Below, piece after piece: positions 46,815 to 54,698 of a stretch of DNA of 64,000 nt; position 1 is the first letter of the stretch, and each line of letters begins with the position of its first letter. Under the pieces are notes generated by a model. It ran no database searches. It saw only the letters and a program-made list of their open reading frames with translations, and was not told where the DNA came from. Position numbers and translations under genes: made by a program. Source of the stretch: Ga0077555 sp964500805 (GTDB lineage Bacteria > Pseudomonadota > Alphaproteobacteria > Rhizobiales > Hyphomicrobiaceae); the NCBI GenBank assembly GCA_964500805.1, contig CAZCQH010000003.1, forward strand, positions 62,001 through 126,000. The letters are read 5' to 3'.

Positions 46815-47534
46815 ATGTCAATCGCACAGCTCGACCTGCAACCTGCCCTGATCGACCAAGTTCATGACCGCCTGCTCTCGGCTGTTGTCGACGGGACCCT
46901 GGAGCCCGGCCGCCGGCTGACGCAAGACGAGCTGGCGGTGATGCTTGGCGTCTCGCGCCAGCCTGTCAGCCACGCGATCCAGGTGCTGCGCCGGCGCGGT
47001 CTGCTGGTGGACGCCGGCAAGCGCGGCATCGCGGTCGCTCCGATCGACGGCCAGCGCATCCGCGACCTCTATCAAGTGCGGGCAGCGCTTGATGGGCTCG
47101 CGGCAGAGGTCGCTGCGTCCCGCTGCCGGTCGGGCGAGGCCGCGGCTCCCGAGCTTCAAAGTCTCAAGTCCGCGCTCGAGGCGGGCTCACAAGCGGCGCG
47201 ATTCGCAACGGATCCCGACTTCGCGCAGCTGGTCGACGCCGACGTCGCGTTCCACTCCGCGCTGCATCGGCTATCCGGCAACACGGCAATCGTGGAAACA
47301 GTCGCGGAGCAGTGGCCGCACTTCCGCCGCTCGATGCGCCAGGTCCTGGGCGGACTCGATATCGCGCGCCGCGTTTGGCGTGAGCACGCCGCGATCTTCG
47401 ACGCTGTGACCACCGGCAATCCATCCGATGCCAGCCGGCTTGCACGCGAGCACGCTGCGCGCGCCGCCGAGGATACCGTGCGCCGGCTCGATACGGCTAA
47501 CGCCGCGTTCGAAGTTGGCGTTCGGGCGAGCTGA
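46815..47534 (+). CDS. GntR family transcriptional regulator (FadR/FCD subfamily)
   Basis: A 239-residue regulator: winged helix at about 12-76 (ALIDQVHDRLLSAVVDGTLEPGRRLTQDELAVMLGVSRQPVSHAIQVLRRRGLL) and an FCD ligand-binding domain (about 85-225) with the metal-site His/Asp pattern DADVAFHSALHRLSGN and HAAIFDAV. FCD regulators respond to organic acids. It lies 65 bases ahead of the PhyH dioxygenase gene on the same strand, which is its probable target. Confidence 0.9.
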   Translation: MSIAQLDLQPALIDQVHDRLLSAVVDGTLEPGRRLTQDELAVMLGVSRQPVSHAIQVLRRRGLLVDAGKRGIAVAPIDGQRIRDLYQVRAALDGLAAEVAASRCRSGEAAAPELQSLKSALEAGSQAARFATDPDFAQLVDADVAFHSALHRLSGNTAIVETVAEQWPHFRRSMRQVLGGLDIARRVWREHAAIFDAVTTGNPSDASRLAREHAARAAEDTVRRLDTANAAFEVGVRAS

Positions 47535-47599
47535 GACGAGATTGAGCGAGCATTTCCATTCAACGCGAGCAAGATGCAGCATCAATCAAGGAGGACGCC

Positions 47600-48403
47600 A
47601 TGAAGTTGACCGAAGCTCAACTGAAGCAGTTTTACACCGAAGGCTGGCTGTTCCTGCCCGACCTCTTCACGGCCGAGGAGATCGAGGTTTTGCGCGAGGA
47701 GTCGGCGCACGTGCTCGCCTCCGATCGCCCCGAGATCTGGCGCGAGAAAAGCGGCGCACCCCGCACCGCCTTCGCTGCGCACACCTACAACGAGGCCCAC
47801 GCCATTCTTGGCCGCCATCCGCGCATGATCGAGCCCGTCGAGCAGGTGTTCGGCGAGAAGGTCTACATGCACCAGTACAAGATCAACGCGAAGGTGAAGT
47901 TCGACGGCGACGTCTGGCAGTGGCACCAGGACTATGCCACCTGGATGCGTGACGACGGCATGCCCGAGCCGCGCGCCATGAACATTTCGATCTTCCTAGA
48001 CGAGGTGTTCCCCTACAACGGCGCGTTGATGCTGGTGCCGCGCTCGCAGAAGCACGGCAATATCTCAGCCGGTCACGATACATCGACCACCAACTATCCG
48101 CTCTGGACACTCGACAACGCCACCGTTGAGAAGCTTGTGAAGGAAGGCGGCCTCGTGCAGCCCGTCGGCAAGCCCGGTGGTATGCTGATGTTCCACGGCA
48201 ATCTGGTGCATGGCTCGGCCGGCAACATCACACCATTCCCGCGCCGAATCGTCTACCTGACGCTCAATGCGGTTTCCAACCACATCAGAAAGCCAACGCG
48301 CCCGGAGTGGATCGCTCACCAGGATTTCTCACCTATCGTGCCGTGCGCCGACGATGCCCTGGTGCAGTTCGCGCGGCGCGGCAAGAAGCAGGCGGCCGAA
48401 TAA
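47600..48403 (+). CDS. Phytanoyl-CoA dioxygenase (PhyH) family protein, EctD-like
   Basis: A 267-residue Fe(II)/2-oxoglutarate dioxygenase. Iron ligands: H109-x-D111 (WHQDYATW) and H204 (HGNLVHGSAGN), with R215/R216 for 2-oxoglutarate. The flank DYATWMRDDGMPEPRAMNISIFLDE resembles the ectoine hydroxylase signature (HSDFETWH...DGMP), but ectoine genes are absent. The substrate is unknown. Start: ATG at 47600 after AAGGAGG. It follows the GntR gene and is probably controlled by it. Confidence 0.88.
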   Translation: MKLTEAQLKQFYTEGWLFLPDLFTAEEIEVLREESAHVLASDRPEIWREKSGAPRTAFAAHTYNEAHAILGRHPRMIEPVEQVFGEKVYMHQYKINAKVKFDGDVWQWHQDYATWMRDDGMPEPRAMNISIFLDEVFPYNGALMLVPRSQKHGNISAGHDTSTTNYPLWTLDNATVEKLVKEGGLVQPVGKPGGMLMFHGNLVHGSAGNITPFPRRIVYLTLNAVSNHIRKPTRPEWIAHQDFSPIVPCADDALVQFARRGKKQAAE

Positions 48404-48543
48404 GGCATTGGGACAATCGGTTACGTGCTTCATCGAGAAAATTTGCGGAATGTGCTGACGGGCAACTGACAATTGTTCGCCGCCGTGGCAGCCTCGGATT
48501 TGCGGAGGGACAACCTCCCAATCGAAAAACCACGGAGGAAGCA

Positions 48544-48756
48544 ATGAAGCTGTTGACCGTCATCACCGTTGCCGCTGCGCTCGCGGTGGGACTGAGTGTT
48601 AACCCGCCCGGAAGCCAGTCGTTCTTCGCGGAGGCGCAGGCCAAAGGCAAGAAGAAGGCCAAAGCGGCCAAGAAGCGCCCAGGCTCGTGCGGAACCTACA
48701 TGTACTGGAGCAAGGGCAAGTGCGTCGACGCGCGCGTCACGCCGGTGAAGAAGTAG
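48544..48756 (+). CDS. Small secreted lysine-rich protein, 70 residues
   Basis: A signal peptide (about 1-33, ending near AEAQA) then a 37-residue mature tail very rich in Lys with two cysteines: GKKKAKAAKKRPGSCGTYMYWSKGKCVDAR. The C-x10-C pair may form a disulfide. A GGAGG lies six bases before ATG 48544, and a terminator hairpin follows, so this is a complete small gene. Similar CGTYMYW...CVDAR proteins seem common as hypotheticals in Hyphomicrobiales (recollection only). Function unknown. Confidence 0.72.
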   Translation: MKLLTVITVAAALAVGLSVNPPGSQSFFAEAQAKGKKKAKAAKKRPGSCGTYMYWSKGKCVDARVTPVKK

Positions 48757-48778
48757 AACTCGAGCATTCGGATTTCAG

Positions 48779-48811
48779 AAACGCCAGGCTGGAGCACCCG
48801 GCTTGGCGTTT
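48779..48811. terminator. Terminator hairpin, convergent
   Basis: AAACGCCA (48779-48786) pairs with TGGCGTTT (48804-48811), with further partial pairing inside and TTTTC at the end. It separates the small secreted protein from the convergent TauD-type gene. Confidence 0.65.
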
Positions 48812-48858
48812 TCGATTCCGGAAGAAGCGGTGGATCGGCGCCGCGGTTGGTTCGCAAG

Positions 48859-49743
48859 TCAGAACGGCTTGTCGCCCTTGACCGTGACGCGAGCGCCAGA
48901 ACGCGTGTGCGGCCAGTAATCCCACATGGCGCGGTGCTGCGCGCAGCGGTTGTCCCAGAACGCAATCGAGTTTGGCTGCCAGCGGAAACGGCACTGGAAG
49001 AGCGGGTTGGCCGCGTGCTCGAACAGGTAGCGCAGGATGGCGTCGCTCTCGTCGCGCGGCACTCCAATAATGCGCGTGGTGAACCCGCCATTGACGAAGA
49101 GGCACTTCCTGCCAGTCACCGGATGCGTGCGAATGACAGGGTGCTCGGCGCGCGGATAGCTCGGCTTGTCCTTGACGCCGTAATTCGCATAGGTGCCGCG
49201 AAAGACATGCTCACCGTCGTGCACCGCGGTCAGTCCATCGAGATAGGCCTTCATGAGATCCGAGAGCGCTTCGTAGGCCGCATACATGTTGGCAAAGAGC
49301 GTATCGCCGCCCTTCGGCGGACACTGGCGGATGTGAAGGATCGACCCCATGGGCGGCTCCGGCTCGCACGAGACATCCGAATGCCACGCCTCGCCATTGG
49401 CGCGCGGGCTGTCCTTATCGGCGTAGATTTTCAGGAGCTCCGGATGGCCGTCGGCATGCGGCGCGGCCGGGTGCACATGCAGGTCGCCGAACAAACGGCC
49501 GAACGCCAGGTGCTGCTCCGGCGTGATCCGCTGATCGCGAAAGAAGATCACCAGGTTTTCGGCAAGCGCGCGATGCACCTCGTCGACCTGCACATTGGAG
49601 AGCGGGCGCGACAGATCGATGCCCGAGATCTCGGCGCCGATCACCGGCGTCAGTTTGTCGACCGACAGGCTCTCGTAGGGCCGGTCGCCGTCGATGGCCG
49701 TGTGCTTGTAGCGGGGACCCCGCTTCGACGCGTTGAGCACCAT
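48859..49743 (-). CDS. TauD/TfdA family Fe(II)/2-oxoglutarate dioxygenase
   Basis: A 294-residue dioxygenase of the taurine/2,4-D family. Iron ligands H121-x-D123 (WHSDVS) and H270 (HRAMWDYWP); 2-oxoglutarate arginine R285 (GARVTVKG) or R281; the N-terminal GAEISGIDLSRPLS is typical. These enzymes hydroxylate sulfonates or aryloxy acids, releasing sulfite or phenol. The ATG at 49743 has GAGGAG upstream; a longer frame to 50046 overlaps the PPOX gene and is a shadow. It diverges from the PPOX-type gene. Confidence 0.92.
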   Translation of the reverse strand: MVLNASKRGPRYKHTAIDGDRPYESLSVDKLTPVIGAEISGIDLSRPLSNVQVDEVHRALAENLVIFFRDQRITPEQHLAFGRLFGDLHVHPAAPHADGHPELLKIYADKDSPRANGEAWHSDVSCEPEPPMGSILHIRQCPPKGGDTLFANMYAAYEALSDLMKAYLDGLTAVHDGEHVFRGTYANYGVKDKPSYPRAEHPVIRTHPVTGRKCLFVNGGFTTRIIGVPRDESDAILRYLFEHAANPLFQCRFRWQPNSIAFWDNRCAQHRAMWDYWPHTRSGARVTVKGDKPF

Positions 49744-49809
49744 GGCCGTCTCCTCTAACGTGATGACCAAACCCTGCCGGACCCGAACTCTAGCAAGTGA
49801 GCCGCCGCT

Positions 49810-50439
49810 GTGAAGGCCATACCCGACGACACCACGTTCATCACCGACGAGGCTGCGTTGCGCGCCGCGCATCTGAAACCGCTCAGCCGGGCGACGGACA
49901 AGGTACTCCGCCGCCTCGACAAGCACTGCCGGGACATCATTGCGCTCTCGCCCTTCTGCGTGCTGGCGACCCATGGGCCGGGCGGCGCCGATGTGTCCCC
50001 GCGCGGCGACCCGCCGGGATTCGTGCGCGTTCTCGATGATGCGCACATTCTGCTGCCGGACCGCATCGGCAACAACCGGCTCGACAACATGGCCAACATC
50101 CTCGCCAACCCGGATGTCGGGTTGCTGTTCCTAGTGCCAGGGATGGGCGAGACGCTGCGCATCAATGGCCGCGCGCGCATCACCAACGACCGGCGGCTGC
50201 TGGAGCCGAGCACCGTGCAGGGGCGGGTGCCGACGGTGGGGCTGCTGATCGAGGTGCGCGAAGCCTTCCTGCACTGCGCGAAAGCTCTGGTGCGCTCCGA
50301 CCTATGGAACCCGGCAAAGCATATCGACCGCACTATCCTGCCGACCTACGGCCAGATGCTGACCGACCACTGCGAAGGCCTCTCCGCGGAAGAGTCCGAG
50401 CGCCAGGGCAAGATCATGGCCGAGCGCGGCTTGTACTGA
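49810..50439 (+). CDS. Pyridoxamine-phosphate-oxidase-like FMN protein (MSMEG_1061-type)
   Basis: A 209-residue split-barrel flavoprotein. Visible: FCVLATHGPGGADVSPRGDPPGFVRVLDDAHILLPDR and GNNRLDNMANILANPDVGLLFLVPG, and a C-terminal CAKALVRSDLW. This pattern fits the PPOX-type family that binds FMN or F420 and reduces small substrates or acts as a cofactor chaperone. The reaction is unknown. The GTG start at 49810 faces the TauD gene across about 66 bases, so the two may share a regulatory region. Confidence 0.85.
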   Translation: MKAIPDDTTFITDEAALRAAHLKPLSRATDKVLRRLDKHCRDIIALSPFCVLATHGPGGADVSPRGDPPGFVRVLDDAHILLPDRIGNNRLDNMANILANPDVGLLFLVPGMGETLRINGRARITNDRRLLEPSTVQGRVPTVGLLIEVREAFLHCAKALVRSDLWNPAKHIDRTILPTYGQMLTDHCEGLSAEESERQGKIMAERGLY

Positions 50440-50570
50440 GCGCACCATTATCGACGTTGGTGGCAGAGCAACTGCCGCCCTCAATCGGTGTTGGCGCGCT
50501 CTTGCGGAACAGGTAGGCCTGTGTTGGAAGGCGTCAAACGACTGCTCGACGTTTATGAGAAGGCCCGAAC

Positions 50571-51923
50571 ATGAACCTCTCCTTCATGCTGCAAGAGCGC
50601 GCCGCCGCCGGCAAGCCCATTCGGATCGGCCAGATCGGCGCTGGCAAATTCGGAACGATGCACCTGGCGCAGTGCCGTGTGACGACCGGCATGCACCTCG
50701 TCGGCCTTGCCGACTTGATGCCAGCGCGTGCGCGGGAGCGGCTCACCGGCGTGCAATGGCCCGCGGAGCAGATCGACGCCACATCGCTCGCCGAGGCGCT
50801 GAAAACCGGCAAGACGCACGTCACCGACAATGCGATGGCCCTGATCGAGTGCCCGGAGATCGAGGTTATCATCGAGGTGACGGGCGAGCCGGCGGTCGGC
50901 ATCCGCCACGCGCTGGCAGCCATCGAGCACGGCAAGCACGTCGTGATGGTCAATGTGGAGGGCGATGCGCTCGCGGGCCCGCTCCTCGCCAAGCGCGCCA
51001 AGGAGAAGGGCGTTGTCTACTCCATGGCCTGGGGCGACCAGCCGGCGCTGATCTGCGAGCACGTCGATTGGGCGCGCAGTTGCGGGTTCGAGGTCGTCGC
51101 GGCTGGCAAGGGCACGCGCTACAACACGCACTATCACCGCTCCAATCCCGAGACGCTGTGGGACATCCTCGACAAGTACCTGACGATCAAGGATCGCAGC
51201 CACATCAACCCGAAGATGTTCAACTCGTTCATCGACGGCACCAAGTCGGGAATCGAGATGACGGCGGTGTGCAACGCCACAGGGCTCGTGCCGCAGTCGA
51301 ACGGCCTCGCGTTCCCGCCGGCCTCGCGGTTCGAGCTTTCCGAGGTGTGCAAGCCGCGCTCCGAAGGCGGAACGCTCGAGAAGGCCGGCGTCACCGAGGT
51401 CGTCTCATCTGTGACGCGTGACGAGAAGGACATCCCGCATCATCTCGCCATGGGGACGTATGTCGTGATCACCAGCCCGAGCGTCTACGCGCACCAGTGC
51501 TTCGGCGAGTACAACATGCTGCAGGACAAGAGCGGCAAGTACGCCGCGCTCTATCGTCCGACTCACATGATCGGCCTCGAGCTCGGCCTGTCGGTGGCCA
51601 GTGCCGCGCTGCGCAAGGAGCCGACCGGCACCTCGCGCTATTTCAATTCGGATGTGGTCGCAACGGCCAAACGCGACTTGAAGCAGGGCGAGATCCTCGA
51701 CGGAGAGGGTGGCTTCTGCGTGTGGGGCAAGCAGACGCCTGCCGATGTGTCGCTGAAGGAAGGTTACCTGCCGCTCGGCCTCGCCCAGCACGTGAAACTC
51801 AAAGGCGACATCAAGGAGGGTCAGCGCCTGAAGTGGACCGACGTCGAGATCGATACCACCGACTTCGCCTACAAGTTCCGCCGCGAAATGGAAGCCGCCT
51901 TTGCGCGGCCCAATGTGCGGTAG
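50571..51923 (+). CDS. NAD(P)-dependent oxidoreductase with C-terminal SAF-like domain
   Basis: A 450-residue protein with an N-terminal Rossmann fold (IGQIGAGKFGTMHL, about 19-32; VEVIIEVTGEP; GKHVVMVNVEGD) like homoserine dehydrogenase, a central domain, and a C-terminal region (about 365-440: VATAKRDLKQGEILDGEGGF) typical of SAF domains seen in sialic-acid and sugar-acid enzymes. Related proteins are often annotated as homoserine dehydrogenase-like, but the catalytic Lys of that enzyme is not evident. The substrate may be a sugar acid or aldehyde. It probably stands alone after the PPOX gene. Confidence 0.8.
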   Translation: MNLSFMLQERAAAGKPIRIGQIGAGKFGTMHLAQCRVTTGMHLVGLADLMPARARERLTGVQWPAEQIDATSLAEALKTGKTHVTDNAMALIECPEIEVIIEVTGEPAVGIRHALAAIEHGKHVVMVNVEGDALAGPLLAKRAKEKGVVYSMAWGDQPALICEHVDWARSCGFEVVAAGKGTRYNTHYHRSNPETLWDILDKYLTIKDRSHINPKMFNSFIDGTKSGIEMTAVCNATGLVPQSNGLAFPPASRFELSEVCKPRSEGGTLEKAGVTEVVSSVTRDEKDIPHHLAMGTYVVITSPSVYAHQCFGEYNMLQDKSGKYAALYRPTHMIGLELGLSVASAALRKEPTGTSRYFNSDVVATAKRDLKQGEILDGEGGFCVWGKQTPADVSLKEGYLPLGLAQHVKLKGDIKEGQRLKWTDVEIDTTDFAYKFRREMEAAFARPNVR

Positions 51924-51956
51924 GCCCGCGGCTGCCGACCTACCAACAGCGCGCGC

Positions 51957-52964
51957 CTAGTCCAGCTTCACGTTCGCCTTCTTGATCAGGTCAGCAAACC
52001 GGGCGGACTCCGTCGCGAGGCGCTTGGCGAGATTATCGAGGCTGTCCCCCTTGGGGTAGAGGCGCATGCCGGCCTGCTCGAGCTTGGCAGAAAGGTCCTT
52101 GTCCTCTTGGATTTTGGCCAGCTCCTTGTGCAGCTTCTCGACGATCGCCTGCGGCGTGCCCCGCGGCACGTAGGCGCCCGTCCAGATCGGCAGCTCGTAG
52201 TCCGGAAAACCTGCCTCCTTCATGGAGAGCACATCCGGGAATTCCGGGTTGCGCTCATCGAGCATGGCGAGCAAAACCAGCTTGCCCTGTTTGACGTGCG
52301 GAAACATTGACGACTCGAACATCAGGCTGACGTTGCCGGCAAGAAGATCGGCAAGCGCCTCGCCGGTCCCCTTGTAGGGAATGTGCAGCAAATCGATACC
52401 CGCCTGCAGTTTCAGCATCTCGCCGCGCAGGTGATTGACGGTGCCGACACCAGCCGAGACGAAGGTGAACTTGCCCGGGTTCTTCTTGGCGAGCTCGATG
52501 AACTCCTTCAGCGTCTTGGCGCCCACGGACGGATGCACGGCGATGCCGGCAATCGACTCGCCGAGCCGGCCGACGTGGATGAAATCGATGAGCGGCTCGT
52601 AGCTCATCTTGCGCAGGTGCGGCAGCGTGACGAGAGGCGCCTGGGGCGTCATCAGCACGGTGTAGCCGTCGGGTGGTGACTTGGCCGCCATCTCCGTGCC
52701 GAGGGCACCCGCCGCACCGCCGCGGTTCTCGACCACGAACGGCTGATTGAGCGACGCCTGCAGCTTCTCGGCGATGCCACGCACCAGCGAGTCGGTGCTG
52801 GCGCCAGCCGCGTAGGGAATGATGATCCTGACCGGCCGGTTCGGCCAGTCGGTCTGTGCAACTGTCGTGGCCGCACCGGAAACGATCGCGGCTACCGCGA
52901 GCATCAGCGCAGCCAAACCGCGGCGGCACGTCGTCCGGACTCGAGTTGTCGGTTTCTCGTGCAT
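51957..52964 (-). CDS. TctC/Bug family periplasmic binding protein
   Basis: A 335-residue tripartite tricarboxylate-type binding protein: signal peptide (about 1-36, ending VAQ), then WPNRPVRIIIPYAAGASTDSLVRGIAEKL and ENRGGAAGALGTEMAAKSPPDGYTVLM, the classical Bug motifs that bind carboxylates. No TctA or TctB is in the window, as is usual for orphan Bug genes. Start: ATG at 52964 with AGGAGGAAAGGGA upstream. It is divergent from the SDR at 53132, so a shared promoter region of about 170 bases lies between. Confidence 0.92.
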   Translation of the reverse strand: MHEKPTTRVRTTCRRGLAALMLAVAAIVSGAATTVAQTDWPNRPVRIIIPYAAGASTDSLVRGIAEKLQASLNQPFVVENRGGAAGALGTEMAAKSPPDGYTVLMTPQAPLVTLPHLRKMSYEPLIDFIHVGRLGESIAGIAVHPSVGAKTLKEFIELAKKNPGKFTFVSAGVGTVNHLRGEMLKLQAGIDLLHIPYKGTGEALADLLAGNVSLMFESSMFPHVKQGKLVLLAMLDERNPEFPDVLSMKEAGFPDYELPIWTGAYVPRGTPQAIVEKLHKELAKIQEDKDLSAKLEQAGMRLYPKGDSLDNLAKRLATESARFADLIKKANVKLD

Positions 52965-53131
52965 TCCCTTTCCTCCTGATGAAGGCCCCGTTGGGATGTT
53001 ATCATCGAGAGGGTCCGGCGCAATTGCCGGCACGCAAGCGAGTGGACCTTGACAGACCACCGTTGCGGGCGTTGCCCACGTGGGCCGATTTTGCGTTAGT
53101 CTCAGAGCAAAGCGAAACGCAGGAGGCACCC

Positions 53132-53923
53132 ATGGCCAAGCCGGCAGCAAGAGCAACAAAGCCGCAGAAGCACAGCGTCATCATCACCGGAGGCGGATCT
53201 GGTATCGGCCTTGCTACCGGCGAGTTGCTGCTGGAGAAAGGCTGGTCGGTTGCATTCACCGACGTCAACGAGAAGGCGCTCGCCGCTGCCAAGGAGCGCC
53301 ACGGCACCGCCAAGCACGCACACTTCATTGCGCTCGACGTGACCAATGAGAAGGCGGTGGACCGCGCCATTGCAGAAGCCGTGGAGTCCTTTGGCGGCCT
53401 GACTGGCGTCGTCAACTCCGCCGGCATCGCGGCCGACAAGCACGTCCTCGACACGCCTGTCGATCTCTTTCGCAAGATCATGGACGTGAACGTTGTGGGC
53501 ACGTTCCTTGTCGGGCGCGCGGCAGCCCGCCAGATGATCGACGCGGGCGGCGGCTCGATCGTCAACATCGCGTCGGTGTCGGGCTTGCGCGGCTCCAAAG
53601 GCCGCTCGGCATACGGCGCCTCGAAAGGCGCCGTCGTGACGCTGACGCAGGTGATGGCGAACGACCTCGCGCAGTTCAGGATACGCGTGAACGCGGTGGC
53701 GCCTGGCCCCGTTGAGACGCCAATGGTGAAAGCCGTGCACACCGAGGCCGATCGCGAACTCTATCACCGCTACATTCCGATGAACCGCTACGCGCAGCCC
53801 GACGAGATCGCGAGTGTGATCGCGTTCCTGCTCGACGAGACGCAGTCGAGCTATGTCACGGGCGAGATCATCGCTGTCGACGGTGGCTATCGCGGCGCCG
53901 GAATTATCGTGGACCGGGAGTGA
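53132..53923 (+). CDS. Short-chain dehydrogenase/reductase (classical SDR)
   Basis: A 263-residue NAD(P)-dependent oxidoreductase. Cofactor loop TGGGSGIG (19-26), D44 in AFTDVN (NAD preference), NSAG (95-98), N120, catalytic S148, Y161-x3-K165 (YGASK). C-terminal SYVTGEIIAVDGGY. Start: ATG at 53132 with AGGAGG five bases upstream. It is divergent from the Bug binding protein, suggesting joint uptake and oxidation of a hydroxy-acid; this is inference. Confidence 0.92.
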   Translation: MAKPAARATKPQKHSVIITGGGSGIGLATGELLLEKGWSVAFTDVNEKALAAAKERHGTAKHAHFIALDVTNEKAVDRAIAEAVESFGGLTGVVNSAGIAADKHVLDTPVDLFRKIMDVNVVGTFLVGRAAARQMIDAGGGSIVNIASVSGLRGSKGRSAYGASKGAVVTLTQVMANDLAQFRIRVNAVAPGPVETPMVKAVHTEADRELYHRYIPMNRYAQPDEIASVIAFLLDETQSSYVTGEIIAVDGGYRGAGIIVDRE

Positions 53924-54122
53924 CGACGCCAAACCGGCTGCCGCTGTCTTGTGCAAGACACCCCGCTTCGATCTTCATGGGCCTGTTTCGCCGGGAACAG
54001 CGGGCGGGCCGCCGAGGGCGTATCACATCCTTACTCACAGCGACGTGACTCAAGGTGATTTGCTTCAGAACGCCGATGCGAGCATTTAAGTCTGCAAGCG
54101 ACGACCAACGCCGCTGCACCAA

Positions 54123-54143
54123 AGACGGAAGACGGAAGACGGA
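54123..54143. repeat. Perfect 7-base tandem repeat, three copies
   Basis: AGACGGA occurs three times in a row at 54123-54143, directly upstream of the repeat-protein gene. It is a small direct tandem array of the type prone to copy-number change. Confidence 0.8.
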
Positions 54144-54218
54144 GAGCCAACCCACTCGAGTGAGATGATCTGAGCAAGAACACTCATACTCGAGCCATTT
54201 TTATCCAGGAGAACGATC

Positions 54219-54470
54219 ATGAAGACGACCATTGCAGCCATCCTCGCCCTCGGCCTCATCACAGGCACAGCGCAGGCCCGCACCATCTTTGACGACCTGC
54301 GTGACACGGCACCGCGCGCCGACATCTTCACGGATATCCAGAGCTCGGCCCCCCGGTCGATCTTCGACGACATCCGGGACAGCGCGCCCCGCTCGGTGTT
54401 CGACGACCTGCGTGATAGCGCACCGCGCACGGACGGCGTCTTCGGCGATCTGCAGAGCAGCGCGCCATAA
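54219..54470 (+). CDS. Small secreted protein with five tandem 12-residue repeats
   Basis: An 83-residue protein: signal peptide (about 1-21, ending AQA), then five consecutive repeats of the type [IV]F-x-D-[LI]-[RQ]-x-[ST]-A-P-R: IFDDLRDTAPR, IFTDIQSSAPR, IFDDIRDSAPR, VFDDLRDSAPR and VFGDLQSSAP. The repeats are also alike at DNA level. AGGAGAACG lies before the ATG at 54219 and a strong terminator follows, so it is a complete single gene. I do not recognise the family. The acidic-hydrophobic pattern suggests a short amphipathic helix per unit or an extended binding array. A role in the envelope or outside the cell is inferred from the signal only. Confidence 0.78.
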   Translation: MKTTIAAILALGLITGTAQARTIFDDLRDTAPRADIFTDIQSSAPRSIFDDIRDSAPRSVFDDLRDSAPRTDGVFGDLQSSAP

Positions 54471-54487
54471 CCTTCCCGGTTAGCGAG

Positions 54488-54514
54488 CCGATCGTCACCC
54501 CTCCCCACGATCGG
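54488..54514 (+). terminator. Hairpin after the repeat-protein gene
   Basis: CCGATCGT (54488-54495) pairs perfectly with ACGATCGG (54507-54514) around an 11-base loop. No T-run follows; it precedes a stronger terminator. Confidence 0.4.
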
Positions 54515-54520
54515 CAACAC

Positions 54521-54555
54521 GAAGGCTCGGCTCCCCCGCCGGGCCTTCTTCATTT
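54521..54555 (+). terminator. Rho-independent terminator
   Basis: GAAGGCTCGGC (54521-54531) pairs with GCCGGGCCTTC (54538-54548) with one T-G wobble, loop TCCCCC, followed by TTCATTT. It ends the repeat-protein transcript. Confidence 0.75.
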
Positions 54556-54698
54556 GCGGGTCTCATCGATCGACAGCGCTCGCTTCTGCGACAGTCTCGC
54601 CCAGCGTCCGCGGTGACTGAGGCAGCGAAACGGGCTACACCTTTGTCCGGACATGGCGCCTAATCAGCGCACGACGAGACCACAAGGCGAGATCCCTC

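Noticed and set aside
54219..54470. Tandem DNA repeats considered as a CRISPR array
   Set aside because: The repeats are in frame inside a coding sequence with signal peptide and no spacers, so they encode protein repeats.
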